From assembly GCA_905197685.1 (NCBI GenBank), contig CAJJZS010000004.1:62001-126000 (forward strand): a DNA stretch of 64,000 nt, written 5' to 3'. Under the pieces are notes generated by a model. The model saw nothing but the letters and a program-made list of their open reading frames with translations, was not told where the DNA came from and did not search any database. The position numbers were made by a program, and so were the translations under genes. This document shows positions 16,262 to 24,850 of the stretch, piece after piece; the first letter of the stretch is position 1; every line of letters begins with the position of its first letter. This DNA is from an uncultured Oscillospiraceae bacterium. GTDB taxonomy: Bacteria; Bacillota; Clostridia; Oscillospirales; Ruminococcaceae.

Positions 16262-16903
16262 ATGATGGACCAATGGATGATGCAGATGATACAGGGAATG
16301 GGAGCATGGGGAAGCGTCGGGATTTTGCTGCTGATGGCGGCGGAAAACATCTTTCCGCCGATTCCCTCCGAGGTGGTGCTGACCTGCGCCGGTTTTTTAA
16401 CTACCTGCACCGTTTTGACCAAACCGCAGGCAATTTTTGCGGCAACTTTGGGTTCGTTGTTGGGGGCGGTTGTACTGTACGGACTGGGCAGAATGTTGCC
16501 GGTAGAAAAATTAACACGCTTTGGGTTTGAGCGGGAAGAGATTGAAACGGCAATGAACCGATTTGAGAAAAAGGGAAGGGCAGCGGTTCTGTTTTGTCGC
16601 TGCGTACCGATGGTGCGCAGCTTAATTTCCATTCCGGCAGGGGCGGCAAGAATGCCGATGCTGCCGTTTTTGCTGCTGAGCGCAGCAGGAACATTGGTTT
16701 GGGATACCGTTTTAATCTGGATTGGAGCAGCAGCGGGAAATTCATGGCAGATGGCAGCGCAGCGGTTTCATTATCAAAGCGCGGCAGGGTTGATGATTCT
16801 GTTTTCTGTGGCAGTTACCCTTTTTCCGATTTATTTTTTAAAGAAAAGCCGAAAAAAACGCAGGCAGACAGATGGGTTTGCCAAAACAAAAGAGGCAGAA
16901 TAA
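16262..16903 (+). CDS. DedA/SNARE-associated family membrane protein
   Basis: 213 residues. DedA hallmarks are present: MAAENIFPPIPSE near residues 24-36 (re-entrant region with acidic residue), the FCRCVPMVRSLISIPAG stretch with its conserved Arg residues at about 119-135, and then G-x3-W-D. DedA proteins such as UptA and PopT recycle undecaprenyl phosphate or other lipids across the membrane. The PAP2 phosphatase divergent from it could act on the same lipid carrier, which is an inference from neighbourhood. Two adjacent ATGs; the ribosome site is weak (GGTGG). Confidence 0.9.
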   Translation: MMDQWMMQMIQGMGAWGSVGILLLMAAENIFPPIPSEVVLTCAGFLTTCTVLTKPQAIFAATLGSLLGAVVLYGLGRMLPVEKLTRFGFEREEIETAMNRFEKKGRAAVLFCRCVPMVRSLISIPAGAARMPMLPFLLLSAAGTLVWDTVLIWIGAAAGNSWQMAAQRFHYQSAAGLMILFSVAVTLFPIYFLKKSRKKRRQTDGFAKTKEAE

Positions 16904-16907
16904 AAGC

Positions 16908-16939
16908 AAAAAGAGCAAAGCGGAGGCTTTGCTCTTTTT
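16908..16939. terminator. Bidirectional terminator between convergent genes
   Basis: AAAAAGAGCAAAGC pairs with GCTTTGCTCTTTTT around GGAG, giving T runs on both strands. Confidence 0.9.
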
Positions 16940-16942
16940 GGA

Positions 16943-17461
16943 TTATGAGCGAACAAATATTTTTTCCACTTCCCCAACATAGACGTCGTGGAAATCTTTT
17001 TGCGGATAAGAGGTTTCCACAATGGATTTGTCTAAAAAACAATTCTCCTGCATTGGCTGGCGGTAGAGTTTGCGGCAAATCAGTACGGCGGTTGCTTCTT
17101 CAAAGCAGGGAATACCCTCCAAGTGAGTGAGAGTAAGACCGGACTTTTGAATTTTATTCTCCTCTTTTCCCGAAACAGTGCCGAGATAACGCATTTCTTC
17201 CATACGCTCCCCGCCGAAAAAGCACAGAGAGAAAAAATCGCTGTGATCGACAAACTCTTTGGTGTAACGCTGAGGACGAATGAAAGCGAAAGCAACATTT
17301 TTGTTCCAAAGATAGCCTAAGCCGCCCCAACTTGCCGTCATGGTGTTGGCAAGGGACTGTCCGTCCTTTTGCTGTTCGGCAGTAATCAGCATCCACTCTT
17401 TGCCGATGGTTTGAAAGACGCTGTTTTGAAATTCAGCGGCAGAAATTGGTTGAAAACTCAT
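16943..17461 (-). CDS. Flavin reductase-like / FMN-binding split-barrel protein
   Basis: 172 residues matching the flavin reductase-like domain family. The N-terminal segment reads KEWMLITAEQ...NTMTASWGGLGYLWNKN, the typical flavin-binding loop with SWG. It probably binds FMN and acts as an NAD(P)H-dependent reductase or flavin carrier; the partner is unknown. It lies near the FMN-controlled riboflavin transporter, though on a separate transcript. ATG with GGAGGAG upstream. Cytoplasmic. Confidence 0.87.
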   Translation of the reverse strand: MSFQPISAAEFQNSVFQTIGKEWMLITAEQQKDGQSLANTMTASWGGLGYLWNKNVAFAFIRPQRYTKEFVDHSDFFSLCFFGGERMEEMRYLGTVSGKEENKIQKSGLTLTHLEGIPCFEEATAVLICRKLYRQPMQENCFLDKSIVETSYPQKDFHDVYVGEVEKIFVRS

Positions 17462-17520
17462 GAAAACTCCTCCGTATCACAAAGATTTTTCTTTTATGAT
17501 ACTCGTTTTCGGCGTGGCGG

Positions 17521-18384
17521 TCAAGAGCAAAATGCAGATTGAAACTCCGACAAAGAATCCGGAGAAAGGGAAAGTGTGGCATCTCGATTTTGGGTAAATT
17601 GCAGGCGGAGCGCAGAAGCGGGAGATTCGGTGAAGCGGGAGATAAAATCGGCAGCCTTTTTTCTGGAGGCATAATCGGCAAAGGCAAGGTTTGTCCGGCA
17701 AAGGTTTACAATGTCAGAAAACAGTTGCTGAGAGCGGTTTTCACTGAGCAGAGAAAGATGATGATTGATGCAGGAAACGAGGGTGTCGCAAAGAAAGTTT
17801 CCTTGCTTGACAGGAGAGGAAGGAGCTTCCTGTTTGAGCCATTCCAACAACTGCGCACCGTCTAACAGCTGGATTCCCTTTTTTAATAAAACCGGGGTTT
17901 GGTGTACTGTCATGGAAAGATCTTCCGAAAGGGTGAAGGGGGTAGGGGAGAATTGATTGATAAGGGGAACAAAGCGGTCACGGGAGAGCATCAGATAATA
18001 CGGCAGTGAGATTTGATAGGTTTGAGAAATGGCAAGACAGGTATCCTCGACACCGTTTTTAAAAAAATGCTGGATTGGTTGAGAAATACCGTTTAAGGTA
18101 AGGTTTAACCGAGGGGGAAGGGATGAAATCCAAATTTTTCCTACTACAGGGTCAAACCGCAGGAGCAGAAAAACAGATGGGGAGGGGGTATTTTCGCAAA
18201 GAAGAAGATTCATACAATCGGAAGAATTGGGAAGGTAGGCGGAAGAGGGGGAGTCGGGAGAAAGAGAATCCGAGGGAAGTGAGGGAGGAATCAGAAGAAT
18301 AGCAGCCATCCAAAGCGTTAAAAACAAAAGAAAAGCAGAGGTAAATCCAATCAGAAAGGAACGGATACGAGATACTGTTTTGAT
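17521..18384 (-). CDS. Degenerate LytR-CpsA-Psr (LCP)-like membrane protein with non-canonical start
   Basis: The frame encodes an N-terminal membrane segment and then an LCP-like layout: NLLLCENT...FLLLRFDPVVGKIWISSLPP, ISLPYYLMLSRDRFVPLINQF and LKKGIQLLDGAQLLEWLKQE match the LCP blocks. The acidic residues after the first strand, the Arg-Asp of the usual IPRDT and the Arg of the final ALxYxR block are absent, so wall-polymer ligase activity is doubtful. The first ATG/TTG (around 18327) lies inside the membrane segment. A perfect ribosome site AAGGAGG (plus 18393-18399) instead points, with 8 bases spacing, to an ATC codon at 18384 (reading I/M-KTVSRIRS). Either a rare start or a mutated ATG. 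Confidence 0.7.
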   Translation of the reverse strand: MKTVSRIRSFLIGFTSAFLLFLTLWMAAILLIPPSLPSDSLSPDSPSSAYLPNSSDCMNLLLCENTPSPSVFLLLRFDPVVGKIWISSLPPRLNLTLNGISQPIQHFFKNGVEDTCLAISQTYQISLPYYLMLSRDRFVPLINQFSPTPFTLSEDLSMTVHQTPVLLKKGIQLLDGAQLLEWLKQEAPSSPVKQGNFLCDTLVSCINHHLSLLSENRSQQLFSDIVNLCRTNLAFADYASRKKAADFISRFTESPASALRLQFTQNRDATLSLSPDSLSEFQSAFCS

Positions 18385-18445
18385 AAGAATCGCCTCCTTA
18401 TTACTGCTGCTATCATGGGTAACAAGAGAGAAAAGTATGCAGCAA

Positions 18446-18480
18446 AAAAGGCTCGGCGAAAAAAATCGTCGAACCTTTTT
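18446..18480 (-). terminator. Terminator of the lipoprotein gene
   Basis: Hairpin of AAGGTTCGACG and CGCCGAGCCTT (minus strand, with G-U pairs) followed by T's, just past the end of the gene at 18529. Confidence 0.7.
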
Positions 18481-18528
18481 GGAATTTATGTTTTATAGAG
18501 AGTGGTGATGGTGAAAGAAAGAGAAGAA

Positions 18529-18993
18529 TTATTCGGCATCTGCCGGAGTTTGAACTAATTTTACAACAACAGCATTTGAAGTGTCGGTATCTTCAACAGA
18601 ACCGGTATAGGTGATTTCGAGGGTGTCACCCGAAGCGATATTTTCTGCCTGTGTTTTATCCACATCTTCGGTCAGAGGGAAGGTTAAAGCAGTTCCGTCC
18701 TCAATTTCAACAGTTACGCTGTCATCGGAAATTTCTGTTACTTTGCCGGAAATGGTTTGTTCCTCGGTTTGCTCGGAATCCTCTGCCGAGGTATCTTTCG
18801 GCTGCTCGGAATCTTCTGCCGGGGTTTCTTCCGGTTGCTCGGAATCGGCAGGAGCATCCGGCTCTTCTTCCTGTACTTCCTCGCTCTGGGAATTTGGAGC
18901 AGAATCGGCGGAAGGTTCTTCTTTATCGGAAGAACAAGCAGTAACAGAAAGCATCATCATTGCCGCCAACAAAATTGCGACCATATTTTTCAT
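18529..18993 (-). CDS. Lipoprotein with acidic repeat spacer and small C-terminal domain
   Basis: 154 residues. A lipoprotein signal peptide ends at lipobox VTAC (Cys about 20), so it should be anchored by Lgt. A low-complexity acidic linker follows, containing about two and a half tandem 11-residue repeats (SEQPEETPAED, SEQPKDTSAED, SEQTEE). The last 70 residues (SGKVTEISDDSVTVEIEDG...) look like a small beta-barrel/OB-like domain found in clostridial lipoproteins of unknown function. ATG at 18993 is chosen for its GGAAAGGAG ribosome site. The role is unknown. Confidence 0.8.
   Translation of the reverse strand: MKNMVAILLAAMMMLSVTACSSDKEEPSADSAPNSQSEEVQEEEPDAPADSEQPEETPAEDSEQPKDTSAEDSEQTEEQTISGKVTEISDDSVTVEIEDGTALTFPLTEDVDKTQAENIASGDTLEITYTGSVEDTDTSNAVVVKLVQTPADAE
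18771..18846 (-). repeat. 33-bp tandem repeat inside the lipoprotein gene
   Basis: GCTCGGAATC recurs at 18771, 18804 and 18837, an exact 33-base period coding for 11-residue acidic repeats. Copy number may vary between strains. Confidence 0.75.
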
Positions 18994-19264
18994 TGAAAAA
19001 ATCTCCTTTCCAATCAAACGATTGCGAGAATCGTTTCAGTTCGGGAAGATTACATTTTGTATACCGAACTGCTCTTATAAGATACCTTAAAAAAATGAAT
19101 GGACCATGTATAATCTCAAAACAGATTGTTTTTTATTTGTAAAAAATACAAATCGTAAATATAATACAAAAAATACGAAATAAATCGTAAAATAAAACTT
19201 TTTGTATAATAAAGCAGAAGAAAGAAAAGGAAAGAGATTTATACTATTTGTATTGAATAAAAAA

Positions 19265-20047
19265 TCAAGATTCGCAAGGAAGTTGCCTGCCCTCGTGGTC
19301 TACCTGTTTGGAGTTTGGCAAAAGCAGTTCGCCGACCGGCACAAAAGAAAATCCGCAATCATCAGCCTGCTCTAAGATAAGCGGCAGAGATTGAGCGGAG
19401 AAGTCTGCGCCGGAGTGAAGCAAAAGAATGGAGCCGCAGGACAATCGGGAAGAAACACGCTCGGCAATCTGTTCGGCAGAAAGTCCTTTCCAGTCCAGTG
19501 TGTCCAGATTCCACTGGATGGGGATACAGCCGCAGGAATGAATGGAATCAATGACAAGTTCGTTATAAGAGCCGGAGGGCGGTCGAAACAGAATCGGTTT
19601 TTTTCCGCAGACCGTTTCGATGGCAGTTTGGGAAGAACGGATTTCTTCTAATATTTCCTGTTGGGAAAGGCAGTCCATATCCCGATGGGAATAGGAATGG
19701 CTGCCGATTTCATGTCCGGCATCGGTAATTGCTTTAGCAGAAAGGGGATATTTTTCAGCCCATTCTCCTAACAGAAAAAAGGTGGCTCGGGTATTGTATT
19801 CCCGCAGGGTCTGTAAAATTTGCGGAATATCTTGGTCATCCCAAGCGCAGTTGATACCGATGGCAGCTTTTTTCTCCTGAGTTTGTACAGAATAGATAGG
19901 CAGAGAACGACCGCAAGAGGAGGAAAAGGTTTCTTTTGCATCTGTTTGGGCAGCAAAGAAGCGGCTGACAGAGATAATCGCCGCAAAGAAAAGGCAGAAG
20001 CAAACAAATCGAAAAACAGAGCTTGATTTTAAGACAATAATTTTCAT
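19265..20047 (-). CDS. Polysaccharide deacetylase (NodB domain), membrane-anchored or exported
   Basis: 260 residues. An N-terminal hydrophobic segment (about 11-30) is a signal or anchor. The NodB catalytic domain has Asp70-Asp71 (AWDD), the metal-binding pair His117/His121 (HSYSH), and the RPPSGSY motif at about 155-161. Family members de-N-acetylate peptidoglycan or related glycans. The layout is like PdaB/CDA1-type enzymes of Firmicutes, and a sporulation link is possible but not shown. ATG at 20047 has AAGGAGG upstream. The preceding 247 bases (19018-19264) hold no gene, only the lipoprotein leader and AT-rich sequence. Confidence 0.9.
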   Translation of the reverse strand: MKIIVLKSSSVFRFVCFCLFFAAIISVSRFFAAQTDAKETFSSSCGRSLPIYSVQTQEKKAAIGINCAWDDQDIPQILQTLREYNTRATFFLLGEWAEKYPLSAKAITDAGHEIGSHSYSHRDMDCLSQQEILEEIRSSQTAIETVCGKKPILFRPPSGSYNELVIDSIHSCGCIPIQWNLDTLDWKGLSAEQIAERVSSRLSCGSILLLHSGADFSAQSLPLILEQADDCGFSFVPVGELLLPNSKQVDHEGRQLPCES

Positions 20048-20113
20048 TAGATAAAACCTCCTTTTCCTTTTCAGTGTATGCGGGAGCAAAAAACTTATGA
20101 GCAAGAGGAAAGA

Positions 20114-20848
20114 TTACAGAAGAGCGGAAAGAAAAGAAAGCACCTCGGCATTAAACCGCTCGGAGGAGTCGGCAGCGCAGAAGTGACCGGAATTTTCGAT
20201 GCTTACAAAGCGGCAGTCGGGAATGGAATCGGCAATCAGGCGGCTGTGGTTGTCCCGAATCATATCCTTTTCTCCGACAATAACAAGGGAGGGAACACAG
20301 AGATGATGCAGAGAATCGGCAGAAATGTGCGGGTGATGAACCATCAGTCCAAGAATTTCCGATTTTTGTCTTTGTGATTTGGAAAACGGAGAACAAAGAC
20401 ACCGATAACCGTATTCCAGAACAACCGGGATTTGGGTAAAAGCTTTTACACCGAGGGGATTGAGATTTGCGCCGTTTAAGATAAGGGAATTTACCCGCTG
20501 CGGATAGGAAAGCGCGAAGGTCAGAGCGGTATTTCCACCATCGGAGAAACCAAGCAAATGCGCTTTCGGAATCTTTAAAAAGTTCATGAGGGACAACAAA
20601 TCATCGGCAAACAGAGAAAAACAAAACGGTTTGCTGCCGTGTTCGGACTGTCCATGCCCACGGGTATCGGGGAGAATCAGCCGGAATCGAGAAGAAAGAG
20701 CAGCAATCTGCCGGGAAAAATAACCGTGTTCTTCTCCGTTTCCGTGCAGCAGGAAAAGGACAGGGGCGTCGGGCTGAGGCGCCGGGTATTCGGCATAAAA
20801 AAGACGGGTATTGTCCGAATCAAAAAAGCCGGTATGACAGAAAGGCAT
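20114..20848 (-). CDS. Alpha/beta hydrolase
   Basis: 244 residues with the alpha/beta-hydrolase fold. Oxyanion motif LLHGNGEE at 34-41, nucleophile Ser102 in GFSDGG, acid Asp195 (VGEKDMI), and His222 (NSGHF). The substrate is unknown; such enzymes include esterases, lactonases and peptidases. ATG with AAAGGAGAG upstream. It is upstream of the deacetylase gene on the same strand (66 bases apart) and may share its transcript. Confidence 0.88.
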   Translation of the reverse strand: MPFCHTGFFDSDNTRLFYAEYPAPQPDAPVLFLLHGNGEEHGYFSRQIAALSSRFRLILPDTRGHGQSEHGSKPFCFSLFADDLLSLMNFLKIPKAHLLGFSDGGNTALTFALSYPQRVNSLILNGANLNPLGVKAFTQIPVVLEYGYRCLCSPFSKSQRQKSEILGLMVHHPHISADSLHHLCVPSLVIVGEKDMIRDNHSRLIADSIPDCRFVSIENSGHFCAADSSERFNAEVLSFLSALL

Positions 20849-20890
20849 AGAAATTCTCTCCTTTTACGAATTTAAAAAGTTTACAAAACG

Positions 20891-20919
20891 ATTATACTAC
20901 GGAAATTTTCCAAAGACAA
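20891..20919 (-). promoter_or_regulatory. Promoter of the alpha/beta hydrolase gene
   Basis: On the minus strand TTGTCT (plus 20914-20919) and TATAAT (plus 20891-20896), spacer 17. Confidence 0.55.
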
Positions 20920-20926
20920 CTCCTCC

Positions 20927-20955
20927 TTGAAATTAAGGGAAAAATCGGATATACT
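20927..20955 (+). promoter_or_regulatory. Promoter of the 21080 gene
   Basis: TTGAAA at 20927-20932 and TATACT at 20950-20955, spacer 17, back to back with the minus-strand promoter. It leaves a leader of about 115 bases. Confidence 0.55.
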
Positions 20956-21079
20956 GTAATTAAAGGGATTTACAAAACTGTAGCGATAAAAGGAAAAACA
21001 GTGACAGGGGAAAAAGAAGAATCCGCGCAAGGGCGCATAAAAATAGAAACTGACAGTGTAAAAAAACAGGAGGACATTT

Positions 21080-22132
21080 ATGAAAAAAAGTTGGAAAACA
21101 GCAGCAATCTGCGCTTTGTGTACGGTAGCGGTTTTATCGACCGCTTTTTCTGCTGTAACCTTAATCCGCTTAAAACGATTGGAAAATAATGTAACGATGG
21201 TACAAAATTCGGTAACGAATATCGACAGCGATATTAACTCAACCTTAAATTCGGCAATCAGCACCATTACACAAAGCGCGCAGCAAACAGCGAGCATTAT
21301 TTCTGACTATCAGGTGAAGTGGGGAGAGTGCAGCCAAAAGGATCAAAGCATGAAGGTGACAATCCGTATCATGCCAAAGGAATATCATGACGATACCAAG
21401 GTGAGGGTTCGTTACAGCGGTTATTCCGCAAAAGGACAGGGTTATGACATGGTCTTTGATACCGAAGGATTTGATGAACAGACCGCGCAGGCGCAGCGGG
21501 TGGAATCCGGCGTGTATGAAGCGGAGCTGACCATTCCTCTGGTAGATTATATCAGCTTAAATGCCGAGGTGGAAAATGACGGTGTGGTGCGTCAGGAAAA
21601 GCTGGAGGACCAGTATTCCGCCTGGGGTCTGCGTCTTCTGCACCCACAGATGACAGTAGGATTTGAAGAATATACCTCCGAATCTAAGGGTAAAACGATT
21701 GAATATCAGGCATATGCGACGGTAAATTTAATGACCAGCTATGATGCAGGCGGCGTAACCAATGACCCGCAGATGGTGGGAGGAAGCGTGAGCCTGTATC
21801 TGAATGACAAAGAACTGCTGAAGCAGGATTTAAAAGAAACTGCCGATGAGGAGCAGCAGCAACCCCAAAAAACGGTGACGGTTAATGAGGACGGTCAGCG
21901 GGAAGTGATGACTGTTTGGGGCAACGAGCAAAGTGACGTCACCACCAGATGGAGCGGAAAAATTTCCGATTTGAAAGACGGGGACATTGTGACTTTCGTG
22001 ATGAGAATTCAGGACGAAAACGGCTTTACCTATGAGCAGGAAGTAAGCCGAACCGTGTTTGAAGTCAAAGACGGTTGGATTACCGGGCGGGAGATCGGCC
22101 CGGAAAACAGCGAGATTCTTATTCGAGCATAA
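21080..22132 (+). CDS. Membrane-anchored extracellular protein, unknown
   Basis: 350 residues. One N-terminal membrane segment (about 7-29) is followed by a heptad-like stretch (LKRLENNVTMVQNSVTNID, about 31-75) that suggests a short coiled coil, and then a large beta-rich extracellular part. The C-terminal half contains an immunoglobulin-like region with DGDIVTFVMRIQDENGFTYE and a Gln-rich patch near 255. No catalytic motif is recognised. ATG with AGGAGG upstream. Its own promoter and the serS T-box after it suggest a single-gene unit. Confidence 0.75.
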   Translation: MKKSWKTAAICALCTVAVLSTAFSAVTLIRLKRLENNVTMVQNSVTNIDSDINSTLNSAISTITQSAQQTASIISDYQVKWGECSQKDQSMKVTIRIMPKEYHDDTKVRVRYSGYSAKGQGYDMVFDTEGFDEQTAQAQRVESGVYEAELTIPLVDYISLNAEVENDGVVRQEKLEDQYSAWGLRLLHPQMTVGFEEYTSESKGKTIEYQAYATVNLMTSYDAGGVTNDPQMVGGSVSLYLNDKELLKQDLKETADEEQQQPQKTVTVNEDGQREVMTVWGNEQSDVTTRWSGKISDLKDGDIVTFVMRIQDENGFTYEQEVSRTVFEVKDGWITGREIGPENSEILIRA

Positions 22133-22150
22133 AAAGGAGCAAGAAAGGAC

Positions 22151-22180
22151 TTTACAAACCCGGGGGAAAGGGTATATAAT
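22151..22180 (+). promoter_or_regulatory. Promoter of T-box-serS
   Basis: TTTACA at 22151-22156 and TATAAT at 22175-22180, spacer 18, just ahead of the T-box leader. Confidence 0.75.
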
Positions 22181-22189
22181 GTGCTTGTA

Positions 22190-22446
22190 TCAGTTTATAT
22201 TGTGAAAAGCGCAATGACGGAAACAAATTTCTTTCAAACAGTTTTTCAGAGAGCCGGCGCTTGGTGCGAGCCGGTGAACTGCGGGAAATTTTCCGATTCC
22301 CGAGCGTTCGGTTAACAGCCGAGGGGAGGCGCCCCATAGCGCGCCGTTAAGAGAGGCAGGAGCTGTTTGTGAAACAGGTTCTGCAATTTGGGTGGCAACA
22401 CGGAATTTCCTTTCGTCCCAGAATGAGGGCGGAAGGATTTTTTTGT
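22190..22446 (+). promoter_or_regulatory. T-box riboswitch, serine type
   Basis: Stem I shows the usual AGAGAGCCGG...GGTGCGAGCCGG region. By alignment with the cysS leader in this window, the specifier codon is TCC (22298-22300), a serine codon. The T-box bulge sequence GGGTGGCAACACGG is at about 22390-22403. A terminator TCCTTTCGTCC/GGGCGGAAGGA with seven T's ends at 22446. Uncharged tRNA-Ser should promote read-through into serS. Confidence 0.95.
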
Positions 22447-22494
22447 TTTCTCCCGTTTGTTTGATACCGAATTATTTTTTAGGAGGATTTTTTT

Positions 22495-23787
22495 ATGCTG
22501 GATATTAAATTAGTAAGAGCCAATCCGGATCTGGTAAAGGAAAACATCAAGAAGAAATTTCAGGACGAAAAGCTGGTTCTGGTTGACGAAGTGCTGGAAT
22601 TGGACAAACAGTTCCGCGATGCAAAATCCCGCGGCGACTATCTGCGCGGACAGAGAAACACCCTTTCCAAGCAGATTGGCGGATTGATGGCAAAGGGACA
22701 GAAGGAAGAAGCAGAGCAGGTAAAGGCTCAGGTTTCCCAGATGGCGCAGGAATTGGCAGACCTGGAAGTAAAGGAAGAACAGCTGACCGAGGAAATTAAA
22801 AAGCGTATGATGGTAATTCCGAACATCATCGACGAATCGGTTCCGATTGGAAAAGACGACAGCGAAAACGTAGAAGTTGAGCGTTTCGGAGAGCCTTTTG
22901 TTCCTGATTTTGAGGTTCCGTATCATGTGGATATTATGGAGCGTTTGAACGGCATTGATTTGGACAGCGCAAGAAAGACAAGCGGCAACGGTTTTTACTA
23001 CCTGTGTGGCGATATTGCAAGATTACATTCTGCAATCCTTTCCTATGCAAGAGATTTCATGATTGACCGAGGATTTACTTACTATATTCCTCCGTTCATG
23101 ATTCGTTCCAGCGTAGTAAACGGCGTTATGAGCTTCTCCGAAATGGAAAACATGATGTACAAGATTGAAGGCGAGGACCTGTATCTGATCGGTACCAGCG
23201 AACACTCGATGATTGGTAAATTTATCGACACCATTTTGGACGAATCGCAGCTGCCGCAGACTTTGACCAGCTATTCCCCATGCTTTAGAAAAGAGGTCGG
23301 CGCGCACGGCATTGAAGAACGCGGCGTTTATCGTATCCACCAGTTTGAAAAACAGGAAATGATTGTTGTCTGCAAACCGGAAGAAAGCATGGAGTGGTTT
23401 AAAAAGCTGTACACCAATACGGTTGATTTCTTCCGTTCTCTGGATATTCCAGTTCGTACTTTGGAATGTTGCTCCGGCGACCTTGCCGACCTGAAGGTAA
23501 AGAGCATCGACGTAGAAGCATGGAGCCCGCGCCAGAAGAAATACTTCGAGGTAGGAAGCTGTTCCAACTTAGGTGACGCGCAGGCTCGCAGACTGGGAAT
23601 CCGTGTAAAGAACAAAGAAACAAAACAGACTTACCTGCCGCATACCTTGAACAACACCGTTGTTGCTCCTCCGCGTATGCTGATTGCATTTTTGGAAAAC
23701 AACCTCAATGATGACGGCTCCGTTCGTATTCCGGAAGCGCTGAGAATGTACATGGGCGGCAAATCTCTGATTGAAGTAAGACGCTAA
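22495..23787 (+). CDS. serS: Seryl-tRNA synthetase
   Basis: 430 residues, class II synthetase. The N-terminal antiparallel coiled-coil arm (about 30-105) grips the long variable arm of tRNA-Ser. In the catalytic domain motif 2 is CFRKEVGAHG...RIHQFEKQEM and motif 3 is PPRMLIAFLENN. The active-site region IGTSEHSMIGKFIDTILDE differs from the common TSE-V-PL-T-N pattern, placing it in a divergent bacterial SerRS subgroup seen in some Clostridia (my impression). Ribosome site AGGAGG before the ATG. It is controlled by the upstream T-box. Confidence 0.97.
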   Translation: MLDIKLVRANPDLVKENIKKKFQDEKLVLVDEVLELDKQFRDAKSRGDYLRGQRNTLSKQIGGLMAKGQKEEAEQVKAQVSQMAQELADLEVKEEQLTEEIKKRMMVIPNIIDESVPIGKDDSENVEVERFGEPFVPDFEVPYHVDIMERLNGIDLDSARKTSGNGFYYLCGDIARLHSAILSYARDFMIDRGFTYYIPPFMIRSSVVNGVMSFSEMENMMYKIEGEDLYLIGTSEHSMIGKFIDTILDESQLPQTLTSYSPCFRKEVGAHGIEERGVYRIHQFEKQEMIVVCKPEESMEWFKKLYTNTVDFFRSLDIPVRTLECCSGDLADLKVKSIDVEAWSPRQKKYFEVGSCSNLGDAQARRLGIRVKNKETKQTYLPHTLNNTVVAPPRMLIAFLENNLNDDGSVRIPEALRMYMGGKSLIEVRR

Positions 23788-23802
23788 GTGACGGTTTTAG
23801 AC

Positions 23803-23987
23803 GGTGTAAAATTTAAGTATTTACACCGTCACAGAGAGAATCTCGCGGAAGCTCGATTCTCCGGCAGGGTGCGGATAGTTTGAATAACGGTATCAAAAGG
23901 TGTAAAATTTAAGTATTTACACCGTCACAGAGAGAATCTCGCAGAAGCTCGATTCTCCGGCAGGGTGTGGATAGTTTGAATAACGGT
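23803..23987 (+). repeat. 89-bp structured direct repeat, two copies
   Basis: Two nearly identical copies lie at 23803-23891 and 23899-23987 (period 96), with only about two substitutions. Each copy holds two inverted repeats: GGTGTAAA/TTTACACC around a 9-base loop (extended to 11 bp in copy one), and GAGAATC/GATTCTC. No T run follows either. It lies between serS and ywlG, where a transcript would fold into four hairpins. It could be a duplicated regulatory RNA, a REP-like repeat or a weak terminator pair. Confidence 0.85.
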
Positions 23988-24036
23988 TTTTGCAAACCGA
24001 AAAGCCTGTCCCTAAGGTGAGAAAGGAGTTGTTATT

Positions 24037-24597
24037 ATGGAACTTCATTTACAGCAGATCAAACAACAGGTATCGCAGGCAGTGACACAGCTGCTGGAAC
24101 AGGCAAACCTGAAAAAGGGAGATGTTTTTGTACTGGGGTGCAGCTCCAGCGAAATCTGCGGCGGTCATATCGGAAAGGCTTCTTCCGCAGAGGTGGGAGA
24201 AGCGGTCATCGACGCAATCCTGCCGATATTGAACGAACGGGGAATTTATCTCGCCGTACAGGGATGCGAACATATTAACCGCGCGTTGGTTATTGAGCGG
24301 GAAGCGGCAGAAAAGAATAATTTGGAAATCGTTACGGTAAAACCTGCTCTCCATGCGGGCGGAGCCTGTTCGGTAGCGGCATATGAGCGCGCAAAAGACC
24401 CGGTGATGGTCGAACATGTTGTTGCCAAAGCGGGCATGGATATCGGTGACACCTTTATCGGACAGCACATCAAACACGTTGCTATTCCGGTTCGACTGCC
24501 GATTAAGGAAATCGGACAGGCCCACGCTACCTTTGTGCGCAGCCGTCCAAAGCTCATCGGCGGTCCGCGGGCAGAATATCCCGATGACAGAAGATAA
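24037..24597 (+). CDS. ywlG: TIGR01440/UPF0340 family protein (YwlG)
   Basis: 186 residues, matching the YwlG family over its full length: FVLGCSSSEICGGHIGKASS near the N-terminus, VQGCEHINRALVIE in the middle, and PVRLPIKEIGQAHATFVRSRPKLIGGPRAEY at the end. The family is conserved in Firmicutes, and its biochemical function is not established. ATG with GAAAGGAG upstream. Cytoplasmic. Confidence 0.92.
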   Translation: MELHLQQIKQQVSQAVTQLLEQANLKKGDVFVLGCSSSEICGGHIGKASSAEVGEAVIDAILPILNERGIYLAVQGCEHINRALVIEREAAEKNNLEIVTVKPALHAGGACSVAAYERAKDPVMVEHVVAKAGMDIGDTFIGQHIKHVAIPVRLPIKEIGQAHATFVRSRPKLIGGPRAEYPDDRR

Positions 24598-24626
24598 GCG
24601 GTTTTATTTTGTGAAAGAATGATAGG

Positions 24627-24663
24627 GGGGCGATCTCCGAAAGGGGATCTGCCCTCTTTATCT
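24627..24663 (+). terminator. Probable terminator after ywlG
   Basis: GGGGCGATCTCC and GGGGATCTGCCC form a hairpin with GAAA loop, followed by a T-rich stretch (TCTTTATCTTTT). Confidence 0.6.
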
Positions 24664-24850
24664 TTTGGGAAAAGGAAAAGAGAGATGAAAAACAGAGAAG
24701 GAAAGAAATCTTCTCGGTTTGGTTCGTTGATTTTTTGAGGGCGATATAATATAATAAAAAGGTACCCTGTGCCTGAAAGCAGGCAGGGATTGGAAAGTAA
24801 AAAGATACATAGAATAAAACGGTCCCCTTTGGAAAGGAGCATGATACAAT

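Noticed and set aside
24700..24850. LexA (Cheo) box before recA
   Set aside because: No convincing GAAC-N4-GTTC-like dyad is present. A TATAAT at 24745 lacks a matching -35 at normal distance, so no promoter was listed.
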